In this document: positions 1-8,808 of the stretch, one piece after another
Layout of the letters: each line of letters starts with the position of its first letter
Position numbering within the stretch: the stretch's first letter is position 1
From: Kibdelosporangium philippinense
Lineage (GTDB): Bacteria > Actinomycetota > Actinomycetes > Mycobacteriales > Pseudonocardiaceae
DNA: 64,000 nt
Assembly (NCBI RefSeq): GCF_021390435.2
Contig: NZ_JAJVCN010000002.1
Coordinates: 1-64,000 of the forward strand
Reading direction: 5' to 3'
Notes under the pieces: generated by a model
Told to the model about the DNA's origin: nothing
The model's input: only the letters and a program-made list of their open reading frames with translations
Database searches by the model: none
Translations under genes and position numbers: made by a program

Positions 1-75
1 ACGAAAGCTGAAGTTGAGTCAAAACGGCAGGCTGTCACCCAAAGGAGTGAGACCGCCCTGGTCCTGGGCGGAGTG

Positions 76-115
76 GACCCTTGCGTTCCCGACGAGGAAC
101 CTCCGAACTCACGGG
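76..115. repeat. End of a mobile element, similar to the terminal repeat of the 53-56 kb element
   Basis: This stretch aligns by eye with the right end of the three-gene recombinase element at 56,359-56,428. The shared pattern is GACCCT, then GTTCCC, GAGGAACC and finally CACGGG. Position and orientation suggest that a related element lies to the left of the window and ends near base 120, exactly where the MarR reading frame on the minus strand stops making sense. Only the outer end is visible, so the element itself is not identified. Confidence 0.5.
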
Positions 116-127
116 TTATCTCTTACT

Positions 128-400
128 ACAGGCGGTGCGTCATCGTTCCTGAGCTGATCATCATGGGTGCCTGCAGGCGGCCTACCGCTAGGACGTACGG
201 GGATCCGTTGCGGCGCAAGGACGCAAGCACTTCGAACTCCCAGCCCGCGAGTCCGTTGGCCGCCAAGGTGTCGTCGATGCCGCGTTCGAGCAATGCGGAC
301 AGTCACTGTCGTCGGTGCGAGGTCCAGAGCCGGTTCTCTCGTGCCGCCACTGCTGAATGATCTTGCCAACGCTGTCGCCGACACCGGAAATTCTGCCAGT
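128..400 (-). pseudogene. MarR-family regulator, truncated and frameshifted remnant
   Basis: Read on the minus strand, three short blocks in different frames reconstruct a MarR-type N-terminal half. They are an IIQQWRHER helix, a PALDLAP block, then LSALLERGIDDTLAANGL followed by GWEFEVLASLRRNGSPY and ISSGTMTHRL. At least two frameshifts separate the blocks, and the winged-helix domain ends right after the recognition helix where the mobile-element end begins. The MarR consensus in this region (dimerisation helix, FxVLxxLRR, SSGxMTxR) is unmistakable. The gene is dead, and its C-terminal half is not in the window. The exact upstream limit is uncertain. Confidence 0.7.
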
Positions 401-729
401 CGGCGGGATAAAACGTCCTGTTCGGACAGTTACCGCATCTTCACCAATTCAGGTCCCTTGTGACACGGGACACAAAGGTGCATGCTCGAAGGCAGTCGTT
501 ACTCCGAACGTGAAAGGCAGGTGGTGCCGTGGCAATGCGCTTAAGGCGAATGGTCGCGCGCTCCCTGCCGCATCCCCGCGGCTGAGCTGAGAAACATCGG
601 CGCGGTCGCGATTGTGAGCGGCGGGTCCAGCCTGATCGAACTGTGCATCGCGCGTCGACGCGTTGAGTCCCGCTCTGGACTCCGCGCCAGTCGGGCGAGG
701 GCGGTTGCGACCAGACAAGTCCATCCGAT

Positions 730-762
730 CCGGGTGCGGCGGTCAGAGCACGCCGCACCCGG
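730..762 (+). terminator. Strong hairpin upstream of the zinc protease gene
   Basis: A perfect 12-bp stem (730-741 with 751-762, 9-nt loop) is followed by CCTTTG. It lies 40 bp before the protease start codon, so it is either a terminator of upstream transcription or a leader attenuator. Between the MarR remnant and this hairpin (about 400-730) I see no convincing gene. Confidence 0.6.
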
Positions 763-801
763 CCTTTGTATCGTTGGCTTCCACCCACCCACGGAGGCGA
801 C

Positions 802-1731
802 GTGGAATTCAACGACGACGCGGGTTTGGACACCTCTCAAGTCGAGGACCTGCGGTCATCCGGCGGCGGCGGTACTGGCGGCCGCGTTCTGCTCGGCGGC
901 GGCGGGCTCGGCATCGTCGGCCTGATCATCTACTTCGTGATGTCCCAGTTCGGCGGGGTCGCCGGGCTGGACGGCGGCAATTCCGCGACCGGACTCGGCG
1001 ACGTCCCCAACGGCCAGCGGGTCGACAACGCTCGCATCTCCGAGCAGTGCCAGACCGGCCGGGACGCCAACACCAACCACGACTGCGCACTGGTCGCGGT
1101 GATCAACTCGGTCCAGGGCTACTGGCGCGACCAGTTCGCCCGCTCAGGCCAGACGTACCAGCAGGCGCCGACCAACTTCTTCAAGGGCAGCGTGCGCACC
1201 GGCTGCGGCAGCGCGACCGCGGACGTCGGGCCGTTCTACTGCCCCGCCGACTCCGAGGTGTACATCGACCTGGCGTTCTTCGACCAGCTGCAGTCGCAGT
1301 TCGGCGCGCAGGGCGGCACGTTCGTCGAGGCCTACGTCCTGGCCCACGAATATGGCCACCACGTGCAGAACCTGCTGGGCACATCCGATCGGGTACGGAC
1401 CAGGCGCGGGCCCACGTCCGATGCGGTACGGCTCGAGCTGCAGGCCGACTGCTACGCGGGCGTCTGGGCGAACCACGCCACGACCACCCCGAGCCGCAAC
1501 GGAGGCCAGCCGCTGATCAGGTCCATCAGCGACGACGACATCCGGCGCGCGCTGGACGCGGCAGGCCGGATCGGCGACGACTTCATCCAGCGTGAGCTGG
1601 GCGGCGGCCGGGTTGACGAAAGCCAGTTCACCCACGGCACGTCCCAGCAGCGGGAGAAGTGGTTCACCACGGGCATTCAGTCGGGCAATCCCACGCAGTG
1701 TGACACGTTCCGCGCCAGCAACCTGGGCTGA
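802..1731 (+). CDS. Membrane-anchored neutral zinc metallopeptidase (YpfJ/zinicin-like family)
   Basis: The protein has 309 residues: an acidic N-terminal tail, a Gly-rich linker, one membrane segment at about residues 35-55, then an extracellular peptidase domain. The zinc motif HEYGHH is at residues 182-187 and the third ligand is in LELQAD about 30 residues on, as in the YpfJ (PF04228) family. The domain also carries several Cys expected outside the membrane. I take the GTG at 802 because GGAGG precedes it by 4 nt. A longer frame from 766 would lack a ribosome site. The substrate is unknown. The gene stands alone and is followed by a bidirectional terminator. Confidence 0.9.
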   Translation: MEFNDDAGLDTSQVEDLRSSGGGGTGGRVLLGGGGLGIVGLIIYFVMSQFGGVAGLDGGNSATGLGDVPNGQRVDNARISEQCQTGRDANTNHDCALVAVINSVQGYWRDQFARSGQTYQQAPTNFFKGSVRTGCGSATADVGPFYCPADSEVYIDLAFFDQLQSQFGAQGGTFVEAYVLAHEYGHHVQNLLGTSDRVRTRRGPTSDAVRLELQADCYAGVWANHATTTPSRNGGQPLIRSISDDDIRRALDAAGRIGDDFIQRELGGGRVDESQFTHGTSQQREKWFTTGIQSGNPTQCDTFRASNLG

Positions 1732-1874
1732 CGGTGGCCCGCGGTCTCGCTGTTACCGCCCGCACCGGCAACCTGAGCTGACCGCTGCCCCCGCGTGCCT
1801 TCAGAATTCGGCAACGAACACGGCGGCCGTCCAGTTCCAACCCTGACAGATCTACACGAATGGGTTGACAATGC

Positions 1875-1910
1875 TTGACGGGGCGCCCCAAGCATGGAAC
1901 GCCCCGTCAA
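1875..1910. terminator. Bidirectional terminator between convergent genes
   Basis: A 10-bp perfect stem (TTGACGGGGC at 1875-1884 with its complement at 1901-1910) lies between the plus-strand zinc protease and the minus-strand M28 peptidase. Confidence 0.75.
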
Positions 1911-1926
1911 CAAGGTACCGGCTGGC

Positions 1927-3444
1927 TTAGCTCGCCACGCCGTGACCGTGCGGCGCGGTGGCCGACAGGCCACGGGCCTTGGCCATGGTCCGGGCCTCAG
2001 CGCGCTCCGAACGCGGAGGTACGCCGTTCACATCCTCCGTGCTGTGGCCGTACGCGGTGACCACGTAGGAGATCGCGGTGGCCTGCGTACCCAGGGCCTT
2101 GCGGTTGATGTTGAACAGGTTGTCGCAGGCGGAGTGGTAGCACTTGTCGTACGCCACGCCAGCCTGGCCGCCCCACTTGGCCGCCTGCTCGGCGGTCATG
2201 ATGCCTTCGGCGCCGGTGAACGTGCCACCGGCCGGGATGCCCTGGGCGATGAACTCGCCGTAGTCCGAGCGGCCGCTGAAGTCCGTACCCTCCGTTGGCA
2301 CGCCCGCCGCGTCGAACCTGGCCTTGAGTGCTTCCTCGATCGGTCCGGACCCAAGCGGGCCCGGACCGGCGCCTTCCTGGTCGGAGTCGTCACCGTCGTA
2401 GAGGAAGTGCGCGGCGTTCGGCGAGCCGACCATGTCGAAGTTCAGGTACAGCGCGATGTCCAACTGCTGCTCGAACGACAGCGACCGCACGTACTCCGTC
2501 GAGCCGATCAGGCCGAGCTCTTCCGCACTCCACCAGCCGAAGCGGATCGCGTTGTTGACCTTCGGCGAGCCGCCGAGCTTCAGCGCGGTTTCCAGCAGGA
2601 CGGCCGAGCCGCTGCCGTTGTCGTTGATGCCGGGGCCCTCTTCGACTCCATCGAGATGCGCACCGGCCATCACGACGTTGTCCTTGCGCCCGGTCTTGGT
2701 CTCCGCGAGCACGTTGAACGTCTGGCGCGTTTGCTCCTCGCCGCGCACGTCGACAGTCACCGAGGCGGGCGGCGTCGCGGCCAGGGCCTCGCCGTCGGCC
2801 TGCGCGATGCCGACGGTTGGGATCCGAGCGGCCGCCGGGTCACCCACCGTGCCAAGCAGCCCGCCCGGGACGTTGTTGTAGACGACGGCTGCGATCGCGC
2901 CCGCGTCTGCGGCGACCTGCTGCTTCTGTGCGAAGGAACAGGCGCCGCGCTTGATCAGCGCGACCTTGCCGGTGACGTTCACGCCAGCGTAGTCGGTCGC
3001 TTCACAACCAGGAGTGGCGTCGACCGGAACCGGAACGAGCGGTGCGGTCACGCCGCCGACCGGGGTCGACTTGCTGTAGGTCATCATCTGCGTCGGGATC
3101 GAGCGGCCGTCCGCGGTCAGCGTCTGGTTCTCGATTTCGAAGCTGGTGAACGAGAAGTTGTGCAGCGTGACGTCGTATCCGACCGCCTTCAGCTTGTCCG
3201 CGATGTAGTTCGCCGACTGCGCGTGGCCAGCAGTGCCCGCGGCTCTGTTACCACCGTTGCGGTCAGCGAGGCGCTGGAAGGCGATCAGATGGCGGTACAC
3301 ACCGTCCACAGTGACACTGCGTGAGATCTTCTCGGCCAGCGATTCACCTTGCGGCGCGGCGGTTGCCGGCACCGTAGCGAGCGCGCAACCGACGGCCGCG
3401 ACGGCGAGTACCGTCGTGAACCGAGTCGTTGCCTTGACGGACAT
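1927..3444 (-). CDS. Secreted M28 aminopeptidase with PA domain (copy 1 of a tandem pair)
   Basis: This 505-residue protein starts with a Sec signal peptide (VKATTRF, hydrophobic core, ATAAP cleavage region). An M28 fold follows, split by a protease-associated (PA) domain at about residues 130-230. The two-zinc ligands of the family are visible: AGAHLDGVE, the Asp of INDNGSGSA, the catalytic Glu pair in WWSAEELGL, NFDMVGSPN and the final His in CYHSACDN. It should remove N-terminal residues from extracellular peptides. The ATG at 3444 is chosen because AGGAGG lies 8 nt upstream. The downstream-strand neighbour at 3592-5109 is a close paralogue, so the pair arose by tandem duplication. Confidence 0.93.
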   Translation of the reverse strand: MSVKATTRFTTVLAVAAVGCALATVPATAAPQGESLAEKISRSVTVDGVYRHLIAFQRLADRNGGNRAAGTAGHAQSANYIADKLKAVGYDVTLHNFSFTSFEIENQTLTADGRSIPTQMMTYSKSTPVGGVTAPLVPVPVDATPGCEATDYAGVNVTGKVALIKRGACSFAQKQQVAADAGAIAAVVYNNVPGGLLGTVGDPAAARIPTVGIAQADGEALAATPPASVTVDVRGEEQTRQTFNVLAETKTGRKDNVVMAGAHLDGVEEGPGINDNGSGSAVLLETALKLGGSPKVNNAIRFGWWSAEELGLIGSTEYVRSLSFEQQLDIALYLNFDMVGSPNAAHFLYDGDDSDQEGAGPGPLGSGPIEEALKARFDAAGVPTEGTDFSGRSDYGEFIAQGIPAGGTFTGAEGIMTAEQAAKWGGQAGVAYDKCYHSACDNLFNINRKALGTQATAISYVVTAYGHSTEDVNGVPPRSERAEARTMAKARGLSATAPHGHGVAS

Positions 3445-3544
3445 GAACATTCCCTCCTGCTGATGGGCAGTCAACGTCTCCGGACCGAATGCCGGAGTCA
3501 AGAGTTACCTGCGAATGTCGGCATCTTTCAGACGCGGGCAGCGA

Positions 3545-3573
3545 AATGGGGCGCCTCGGCTGGGCGCCCCATT
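3545..3573. terminator. Hairpin terminator of the second M28 peptidase gene
   Basis: An 11-bp perfect stem (3545-3555 with 3563-3573, 7-nt loop) lies just downstream of the stop codon of the minus-strand gene at 3592-5109. Confidence 0.75.
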
Positions 3574-3591
3574 CCGGTTGTGCCGACTCGG

Positions 3592-5109
3592 CTAGCTCGC
3601 CGCGTCGTGATCGTTCGTTGCCGAAACCGAGAAGGTCTTGGCAGCGGCGCGGGCCTGAGCCCGCTTCGGACGTGGCGGCACGCCGTTCACATCTTCGGTG
3701 CTGATGCCGTACGCGGCGATCACGTACGAGATCGCGGTGGCTTCTTTGGCCAGCGCCGAACGGTTGATGTTGAACAGATTGTCGCAGGCTTGGTGGTAGC
3801 ACTTGTCAAAGGCCACCCCGGCCTGGCCGCCCCACTTCGCGGCCTGCGCGGCAGTCTTGATCACCTCGGCGCCGGTGAACGTGCCACCGGCCGGGATGCC
3901 CTGCGCGATGAACTCGCCGTAGTCCGAACGGCCGTCGAAGTCCTTGCCTTCGGTCGGCACGCCACCAGCGGCGAACCGGGCCTGCAGCGCAGCCTCGATC
4001 GGACCCGAGCCGGTGGGGCCGGGGCCCGCGCCGACGTTGTCGGAGTTGTCACCGTCGTAGATGAAATGCCCGGCGTTGGGCGAACCGACCATGTCGAAGT
4101 TCAAGTACAGCGCGATGTCCAGCTGCTGCTCGAACGACAGCGAGCGCACGTACTGCGTGGAACCGACGAGACCGAACTCCTCGGCACTCCACCAGCCAAA
4201 CCGGATCGCGTTGTTCACCTTGGGCTTTCCACCAAGCTGCAACGCGGTTTCCAGCAACACGGCCGAACCGCTGCCGTTGTCGTTGATGCCAGGGCCAGCC
4301 TCGACGCTGTCCAGGTGCGCACCGGCCATCACGACGTTGTCCTTGCGCCCGGTCTTGGTCTGGGCGATGACGTTGAAGCTGGTTCGCGCTTCCGAGGTCG
4401 CCTGCGCGTTGAGAGTCACCGACGCGGGCGGGGTCGCGGCCAGGGCCTCGCCGTCAGCCAGCGTGATGCCGACGGTCGGAATCACGGCGTTCGCAGGGTC
4501 GCTCAGGGTGCCCGCGAACGGAAGCGGGTCTGGGACGTTGTTGTAGATGACCGCGGCGATCGCGCCTGCGGCTCCGGCAACCTGCTGCTTCTGCGCGAAG
4601 GGGCAGGCGCCACGCTTGATCAGCGCGATCTTGCCGGTGACGTTGAGCCCTGCGTAGTCGGAGGCTTCACAGCCAGGAGTGGCGTCAACCGGAACCGGAA
4701 CGAGCGGCGCGGTGAGACCAGCGGCCGGAGTCGACTTGCTGTAGGTCATCATGTGCGTCGGCACTGAGCGGCCGTCGGCGGTCAGCGTCTCGACCTGTGG
4801 CACGAAGTAGATGAACGGGAACTCGTGCAACGACACGTCGTAGCCCGCGGCACGCAGCTTGCCCGCGATGTAGTCAGCCGACTGCTTGTGGCCAGGGCTG
4901 CTCGCGACGCGTGTGCGGCCGTTGCGGTCGGCAAGGCGCTGGAACGCGATCAGATGGCGGTACACACCGTCCACAGTGACGTTGCGTGAAACTTTCTTGG
5001 CCAGCGCGTCACCCTGTGGAGCGGCGGTGGCCGGCACAGTGGCGAGCGAAAGCCCGACGGTCGCCGCGGCGATGACCGTCACTAACCGTTTCGTTGCCTT
5101 GACGGGCAT
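3592..5109 (-). CDS. Secreted M28 aminopeptidase with PA domain (copy 2 of a tandem pair)
   Basis: This 505-residue paralogue of the 1927-3444 product has the same signal peptide, PA insert and full set of zinc ligands (AGAHLDSVE, INDNGSGSA, WWSAEEFGL, NFDMVGSPN, CYHQACDN). The two proteins are alike over nearly their whole length. They differ mostly in the PA domain and in the stretch before it, which suggests different substrates or regulation rather than a very recent copy. The start at ATG 5109 mirrors that of the paralogue, and GGAAGGG lies upstream. Each gene has its own terminator, so they are probably separate transcripts. Confidence 0.93.
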   Translation of the reverse strand: MPVKATKRLVTVIAAATVGLSLATVPATAAPQGDALAKKVSRNVTVDGVYRHLIAFQRLADRNGRTRVASSPGHKQSADYIAGKLRAAGYDVSLHEFPFIYFVPQVETLTADGRSVPTHMMTYSKSTPAAGLTAPLVPVPVDATPGCEASDYAGLNVTGKIALIKRGACPFAQKQQVAGAAGAIAAVIYNNVPDPLPFAGTLSDPANAVIPTVGITLADGEALAATPPASVTLNAQATSEARTSFNVIAQTKTGRKDNVVMAGAHLDSVEAGPGINDNGSGSAVLLETALQLGGKPKVNNAIRFGWWSAEEFGLVGSTQYVRSLSFEQQLDIALYLNFDMVGSPNAGHFIYDGDNSDNVGAGPGPTGSGPIEAALQARFAAGGVPTEGKDFDGRSDYGEFIAQGIPAGGTFTGAEVIKTAAQAAKWGGQAGVAFDKCYHQACDNLFNINRSALAKEATAISYVIAAYGISTEDVNGVPPRPKRAQARAAAKTFSVSATNDHDAAS

Positions 5110-5195
5110 GGACATCCCTTCCTGCATGGGTGGTTCGTCACCCTCTCCCCGCACAGGACTGGAGGTCAAGTGTCAGATGCGAATATGGCCATTCT

Positions 5196-5831
5196 TTAGT
5201 GGTGCGAAGGCTCCGAAACGAGCAAGCTCCGGCAGCCGTCCAGCCCATCGACCTCGATTGACCATTCCGGACGGACGAACTGCTCAGGGGTGACCGCCAG
5301 TCGCTCGTTGAAAACCATTTTTCCCTTGACAGATCGTCTTTCCACGCCATCGGGACGGTAACCGAGTTTCCGGCTTACGTTCTGCGAAGCGACATTGTCA
5401 CTGTGCGCGCCGGAAGCCATACGCTCAGCACCGAGATAGTCGAACGCGAACATCAGAATGGCGGCACGCATTTCGGTGCCGTACCCATTGCCCTGATGCG
5501 CCTGGCCGAGCCAGGAACCCGTGTGCATCTCACGTGTGACAGCGAAATCCGTGGCGGCCGCGCCCTGCATGCCGATGACCCGGCCGTCCACTCTGGTCAG
5601 AAAGTTCAAGCTCCAGTCGTCGGGCGTGAACGAAGCCCGCTGCAGCCAGTAGAACTTGACCCACTCGATGGGCGGCCGATCGGTCCACGGGACCGTGAAC
5701 GGCATCTTGTCCGGCGCGTGCACCCCGGCGTTGGCGACTTCGACGAGCTCGAACAGGCCCGCGTCGTCGTCCGGCCGCAGTTCGAGGCGTGGAGTGCGGA
5801 TAACGAGGTTTCGCAGCGGCCAAGGATCCAT
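5196..5831 (-). CDS. GNAT-family N-acetyltransferase (RimJ/RimL type)
   Basis: The roughly 211-residue protein starts LVIRTPRLELRP, the hallmark of the RimJ/RimL subgroup. The acetyl-CoA loop is in SWLGQAHQGNGYGTEM, and a C-terminal block NVASQNVSRKLGY follows. Such enzymes acetylate protein N-termini, amino acids or small amines. The substrate cannot be told here. The ATG at 5831 gives a normal RimJ-like N-terminus. A GTG at 5852 would add seven residues. It is divergent from the oxidoreductase at 5875, with only about 40 bp between them. Confidence 0.85.
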   Translation of the reverse strand: MDPWPLRNLVIRTPRLELRPDDDAGLFELVEVANAGVHAPDKMPFTVPWTDRPPIEWVKFYWLQRASFTPDDWSLNFLTRVDGRVIGMQGAAATDFAVTREMHTGSWLGQAHQGNGYGTEMRAAILMFAFDYLGAERMASGAHSDNVASQNVSRKLGYRPDGVERRSVKGKMVFNERLAVTPEQFVRPEWSIEVDGLDGCRSLLVSEPSHH

Positions 5832-5874
5832 CCCCCGAGCGTATTCACCCACGCGAGAGGTTTACCGTGGTGAT

Positions 5875-6852
5875 GTGTATGCAATCGTGGCCCGCGAGCC
5901 GGGTGGACCTGACGTACTGGAATGGACCGAGGTGCCAGACCCCAAGGCAGGGCCGGGCGAGGTGCTGATCGAGGTCGCGGCGAGCGCGGTGAACCGCGCG
6001 GACCTGCTGCAGCGCCAAGGCTTCTACCCGCCACCACCGGGCGCGCCGAACATCATCGGACTCGAATGCTCCGGCACGATCGCGGCATTGGGCGAAGGCG
6101 TGACGGACTGGAAGGTCGGCGACGAAGTCTGCGCACTGCTCGCAGGCGGCGGCTACGGACAACTGGTCGCGGTCCCGGCGGGGCAGGTCCTCCCACTGCC
6201 TGACGGCGTCGACCTGGTCACGGCGGCATCATTGCCGGAGGTGGCGTGCACGGTGTGGTCGAACATCGTTCAGCACGCGGGGCTGCAGTCGGGCGAGATC
6301 CTGCTCATCCACGGCGGCGCCGGCGGCATCGGCACACATGGGATCCAGGTCGGCAAGGCGCTTGGCGCGACTGTGGCGGTGACTGCCGGGTCTGACGACC
6401 GGTTGGCTCGTTGCGCTTCGCTTGGCGCGGACATCACGATCAACTACAAGACCCAGGATTTCGTTGAGGTACTGGGAAAACGCGGCGCCGACGTGATCCT
6501 CGACAACATGGGCGCATCCTATTTGGACAGGAACATCAAGGCGCTTGCCAGCGACGGCAGGTTGATGGTGATCGGATTCCAAGGTGGACGGAAGGCCGAG
6601 CTGGACTTCTCGAAACTGCTGCCGAAGCGCGGAACTGTGGCCTCGCTTGGACTTCGTGGCCGTCCGGTGAGTGGCCGGGGCAGCAAGGCTGAGGTCGTGG
6701 CTGGTGTCCGGGAAGGACTGTGGCCGCTGATCGCGTCGGGCAAGGTGAAGCCGATCGTGCATGAGGTGCGGCCAATGCAGGACGCCGCTGGGGCTCACGC
6801 GGCGCTGGAAAGCGGTGGCGAGGTCTTCGGCAAGATCATCCTCAAGGCTTAG
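5875..6852 (+). CDS. Zinc-independent quinone oxidoreductase (MDR superfamily), Rv3777-like
   Basis: The 325-residue protein is a GroES-like domain followed by a Rossmann domain with the NADPH loop HGGAGGIGTHGIQ at about residue 148. The catalytic-zinc cysteines of alcohol dehydrogenases are absent, as in the PIG3/QOR subfamily. Expected activity is NADPH-dependent reduction of quinones or enones. In M. tuberculosis the gene next to the Rv3778c aminotransferase, near the galactan exporter genes, is also a quinone oxidoreductase. The order here is the same, so this is conserved neighbourhood rather than proof of a wall function. The start is the GTG at 5875, with GAGAGG somewhat far upstream. 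Confidence 0.9.
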   Translation: MYAIVAREPGGPDVLEWTEVPDPKAGPGEVLIEVAASAVNRADLLQRQGFYPPPPGAPNIIGLECSGTIAALGEGVTDWKVGDEVCALLAGGGYGQLVAVPAGQVLPLPDGVDLVTAASLPEVACTVWSNIVQHAGLQSGEILLIHGGAGGIGTHGIQVGKALGATVAVTAGSDDRLARCASLGADITINYKTQDFVEVLGKRGADVILDNMGASYLDRNIKALASDGRLMVIGFQGGRKAELDFSKLLPKRGTVASLGLRGRPVSGRGSKAEVVAGVREGLWPLIASGKVKPIVHEVRPMQDAAGAHAALESGGEVFGKIILKA

Positions 6853-6866
6853 TTCCAGCCCGGTCA

Positions 6867-6916
6867 CCCTCGTGAGTGGTTAGCTGAGTTAGAACTCGGC
6901 TAACCACTCACGAGGG
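6867..6916. repeat. GTGAGTGG palindrome, member 1; bidirectional terminator
   Basis: An 18-bp perfect stem (6867-6884 with 6899-6916) contains CTCGTGAGTGGTTAG, and the loop has its own GAGTT/AACTC pairing. It sits between the convergent oxidoreductase and aminotransferase-like genes. The same core recurs at 16,524-16,571 and 43,647-43,773. Confidence 0.85.
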
Positions 6917-6920
6917 GTTT

Positions 6921-8123
6921 TCAGTGGCGTAGGTCAGCGACCGCGTCGACCAATTGGTCGACCTCGCTCGACGTTGTGTAGTGGGCCAGCCCGACCCGGA
7001 CCGCGCCGCCGACTTCGCTCACGCCCAGCGCGGTGAAGACACCGCTGGGCACGTCGTCGGCGAATACACAGATCCCCCGGTCCGCCAGAGCCACGATCGC
7101 GTCGGCGGCCTTCATGTCGCCGATGGTGAATGCCAGGACCGGGATTTTTCGCATCGCGTCGCCGATCACCATCACGTTGCGGATCGCCCGCAGCTCCGAG
7201 ATCAGCTTCGCCAGCAGCCCAGCCAGGTATGACTTCGCCGAGGACATCGAGGTCAACAGCCGTTCACGGCGCGTCCCAGTCGCCGCGTCGTCCAGCATCG
7301 CCAGGTAGTCCACCGAGGCGACCAGCCCAGCCAGCAGCGGATACGCGTGCGCCCCGAGCTCCAGCCGGTCGGGGCCACGCGTGCCTGGGTCCAAAGCGCT
7401 GGTCGGCAGCCGGTCGAGCAGATCCGGGTCGGCGAACACCAGCGCACCGACCGCGGGGCCGCCCCAGGCTGAGGCCGATACGGCGACGATGTCCGCGCCC
7501 ATGGCCTTCATGTCGATTGGCATGTACGGGGCCGCCGCTGAGGCGTCGACCACCATCAACGCTCCGACGCTGTGGGCAATGTCGGCGATCTTGCGGACGT
7601 CTGTTCTTGTGCCGACCGCTCCGGAGGCCGCCGTCACCGCGACGACCTTCGTTCGGCGGGACATCAGGCTTTCGTACTGCCACGCTGGCAGCTCGCAGGT
7701 CTCTATGTCGATTTCGCCCCATCTGATCGCCGCGCCTGGCCGTTGGGCCGCGCGCAGCCATGGTGCGATGTTGGCCTGGTGGTCCAGTCTCGACACCGCG
7801 AGCTCGTCACCGATCAGCCAGCCGCTGCCCATCGCCTCGGCCAGCCGTTGCAGCAACACGGGTACGTTCGGGCCAAGAACCACTCCAGCGGGGTCACCCC
7901 CGACGAGGTCGGCGACCGCCCGGCGGGCTGCGTCGGCGATGGCCTCGGCTCGTTGTGACGCCGGGAAGGCGCCACCTGGTCCGGACACGGGTGCGCGCAT
8001 CGCCGTGGCCACTGCCATGGCGACCTGCTCTGGCACCTGCATACCGGCCGATGCGTCCAGATGAATCCAGCCGTCACCCAACGCGGGGAACAGCCCACGG
8101 ATCCGAGCGACGTCGAACGCCAT
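6921..8123 (-). CDS. Class-V aminotransferase/cysteine-desulfurase-like protein lacking the PLP lysine (Rv3778c-like)
   Basis: The 400-residue protein has the fold-type-I layout of the cysteine-desulfurase-like family: N-terminal IHLDASAGMQVP, the cofactor Asp in MVVDASAAAPY, and a C-terminal domain. At the position where relatives carry Ser-Ala-Tyr-Lys before a Gly-Pro, this protein reads VSASAWGGPAVG, so no lysine is available to bind PLP. I checked the codons (TCA GCC TGG GGC GGC), and the frame is clean. It may have a non-catalytic or altered role. The ATG at 8123 starts where the family normally starts. Confidence 0.8.
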   Translation of the reverse strand: MAFDVARIRGLFPALGDGWIHLDASAGMQVPEQVAMAVATAMRAPVSGPGGAFPASQRAEAIADAARRAVADLVGGDPAGVVLGPNVPVLLQRLAEAMGSGWLIGDELAVSRLDHQANIAPWLRAAQRPGAAIRWGEIDIETCELPAWQYESLMSRRTKVVAVTAASGAVGTRTDVRKIADIAHSVGALMVVDASAAAPYMPIDMKAMGADIVAVSASAWGGPAVGALVFADPDLLDRLPTSALDPGTRGPDRLELGAHAYPLLAGLVASVDYLAMLDDAATGTRRERLLTSMSSAKSYLAGLLAKLISELRAIRNVMVIGDAMRKIPVLAFTIGDMKAADAIVALADRGICVFADDVPSGVFTALGVSEVGGAVRVGLAHYTTSSEVDQLVDAVADLRH

Positions 8124-8226
8124 GGTCACACCGTACGGACCGGTCCAAGTGTCGCGACCGCTACCCTCGGGTATGTGGTCTTTCGGGGGACACGACAGCT
8201 TCCATGAGCGGGTCAGGATGGGACAG

Positions 8227-8772
8227 ATGAGCCAGCCAGAACAGAACGGCAAGGACGACGCACACCACGTGGTCGTGGTGGGCCCGGACGGGTCTCCACT
8301 TGGCGCCGCGCGCATTCCGGACGGCTCGGAGGCAGGCGACAACCACGCCGAGACCATCGGCGACATGGTCGAGCAGCCAGCCAAGGTGATGCGGATCGGG
8401 ACCATGATCAAGCAGCTGCTCGAGGAGGTCAGGGCCGCTCCGCTCGACGAGGCCAGCCGCACGAGGCTCAAGGAGATCCACGCTTCCTCGATCAAGGAAC
8501 TCGAGGAGGGCCTCGCGCCGGAGCTGCGGGACGAGCTGAACCGGCTCACGCTGCCGTTCACCGAGGAGAGCGTGCCGTCGGACGCGGAGCTGCGGATCGC
8601 GCAGGCGCAGCTTGTCGGCTGGCTGGAGGGCCTTTTCGCGGGCATCCAGACCGCGTTGTTCGCGCAGCAGATGTCCGCACGGGTGCAGCTGGAGCAGATG
8701 CGCCGCGGCGCGTTGCCGCCCGGCTTGGGTGAGCAGCAGCCGCACGACGCGACACGTGGGCAATACCTCTAA
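8227..8772 (+). CDS. bpa: Bacterial proteasome activator Bpa (Rv3780-like)
   Basis: This roughly 181-residue protein matches mycobacterial Bpa through its helical core, including VEQPAKVMRIGTMIKQLLEE, LDEASRTRLKEIH and ELRIAQAQLVGWLEGLFAGI. It ends in GQYL, the C-terminal motif that docks into the 20S proteasome pocket. Bpa forms a dodecameric ring that opens the proteasome without ATP, helping to degrade unfolded or heat-shock proteins. The variable N-terminus makes the start uncertain: ATG 8227, ATG 8218 and an earlier GTG are all possible. The proteasome genes are not in this window. Confidence 0.93.
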   Translation: MSQPEQNGKDDAHHVVVVGPDGSPLGAARIPDGSEAGDNHAETIGDMVEQPAKVMRIGTMIKQLLEEVRAAPLDEASRTRLKEIHASSIKELEEGLAPELRDELNRLTLPFTEESVPSDAELRIAQAQLVGWLEGLFAGIQTALFAQQMSARVQLEQMRRGALPPGLGEQQPHDATRGQYL

Positions 8773-8808
8773 AGGCAACTTTCCGGGCACGCTAGGCGTC
8801 CACCAAAC

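Noticed and set aside
663..1595. Long Arg-rich open frame across the zinc protease gene
   Set aside because: It is a shadow frame. The composition is almost only Arg, Pro, Gly and Ala, while the overlapping frame has signal, HExxH and conserved motifs.
1894..4767. Two open frames of over 470 residues on the plus strand opposite the M28 genes
   Set aside because: Both are antisense shadows of the paralogous peptidases and resemble each other only because the real genes do.
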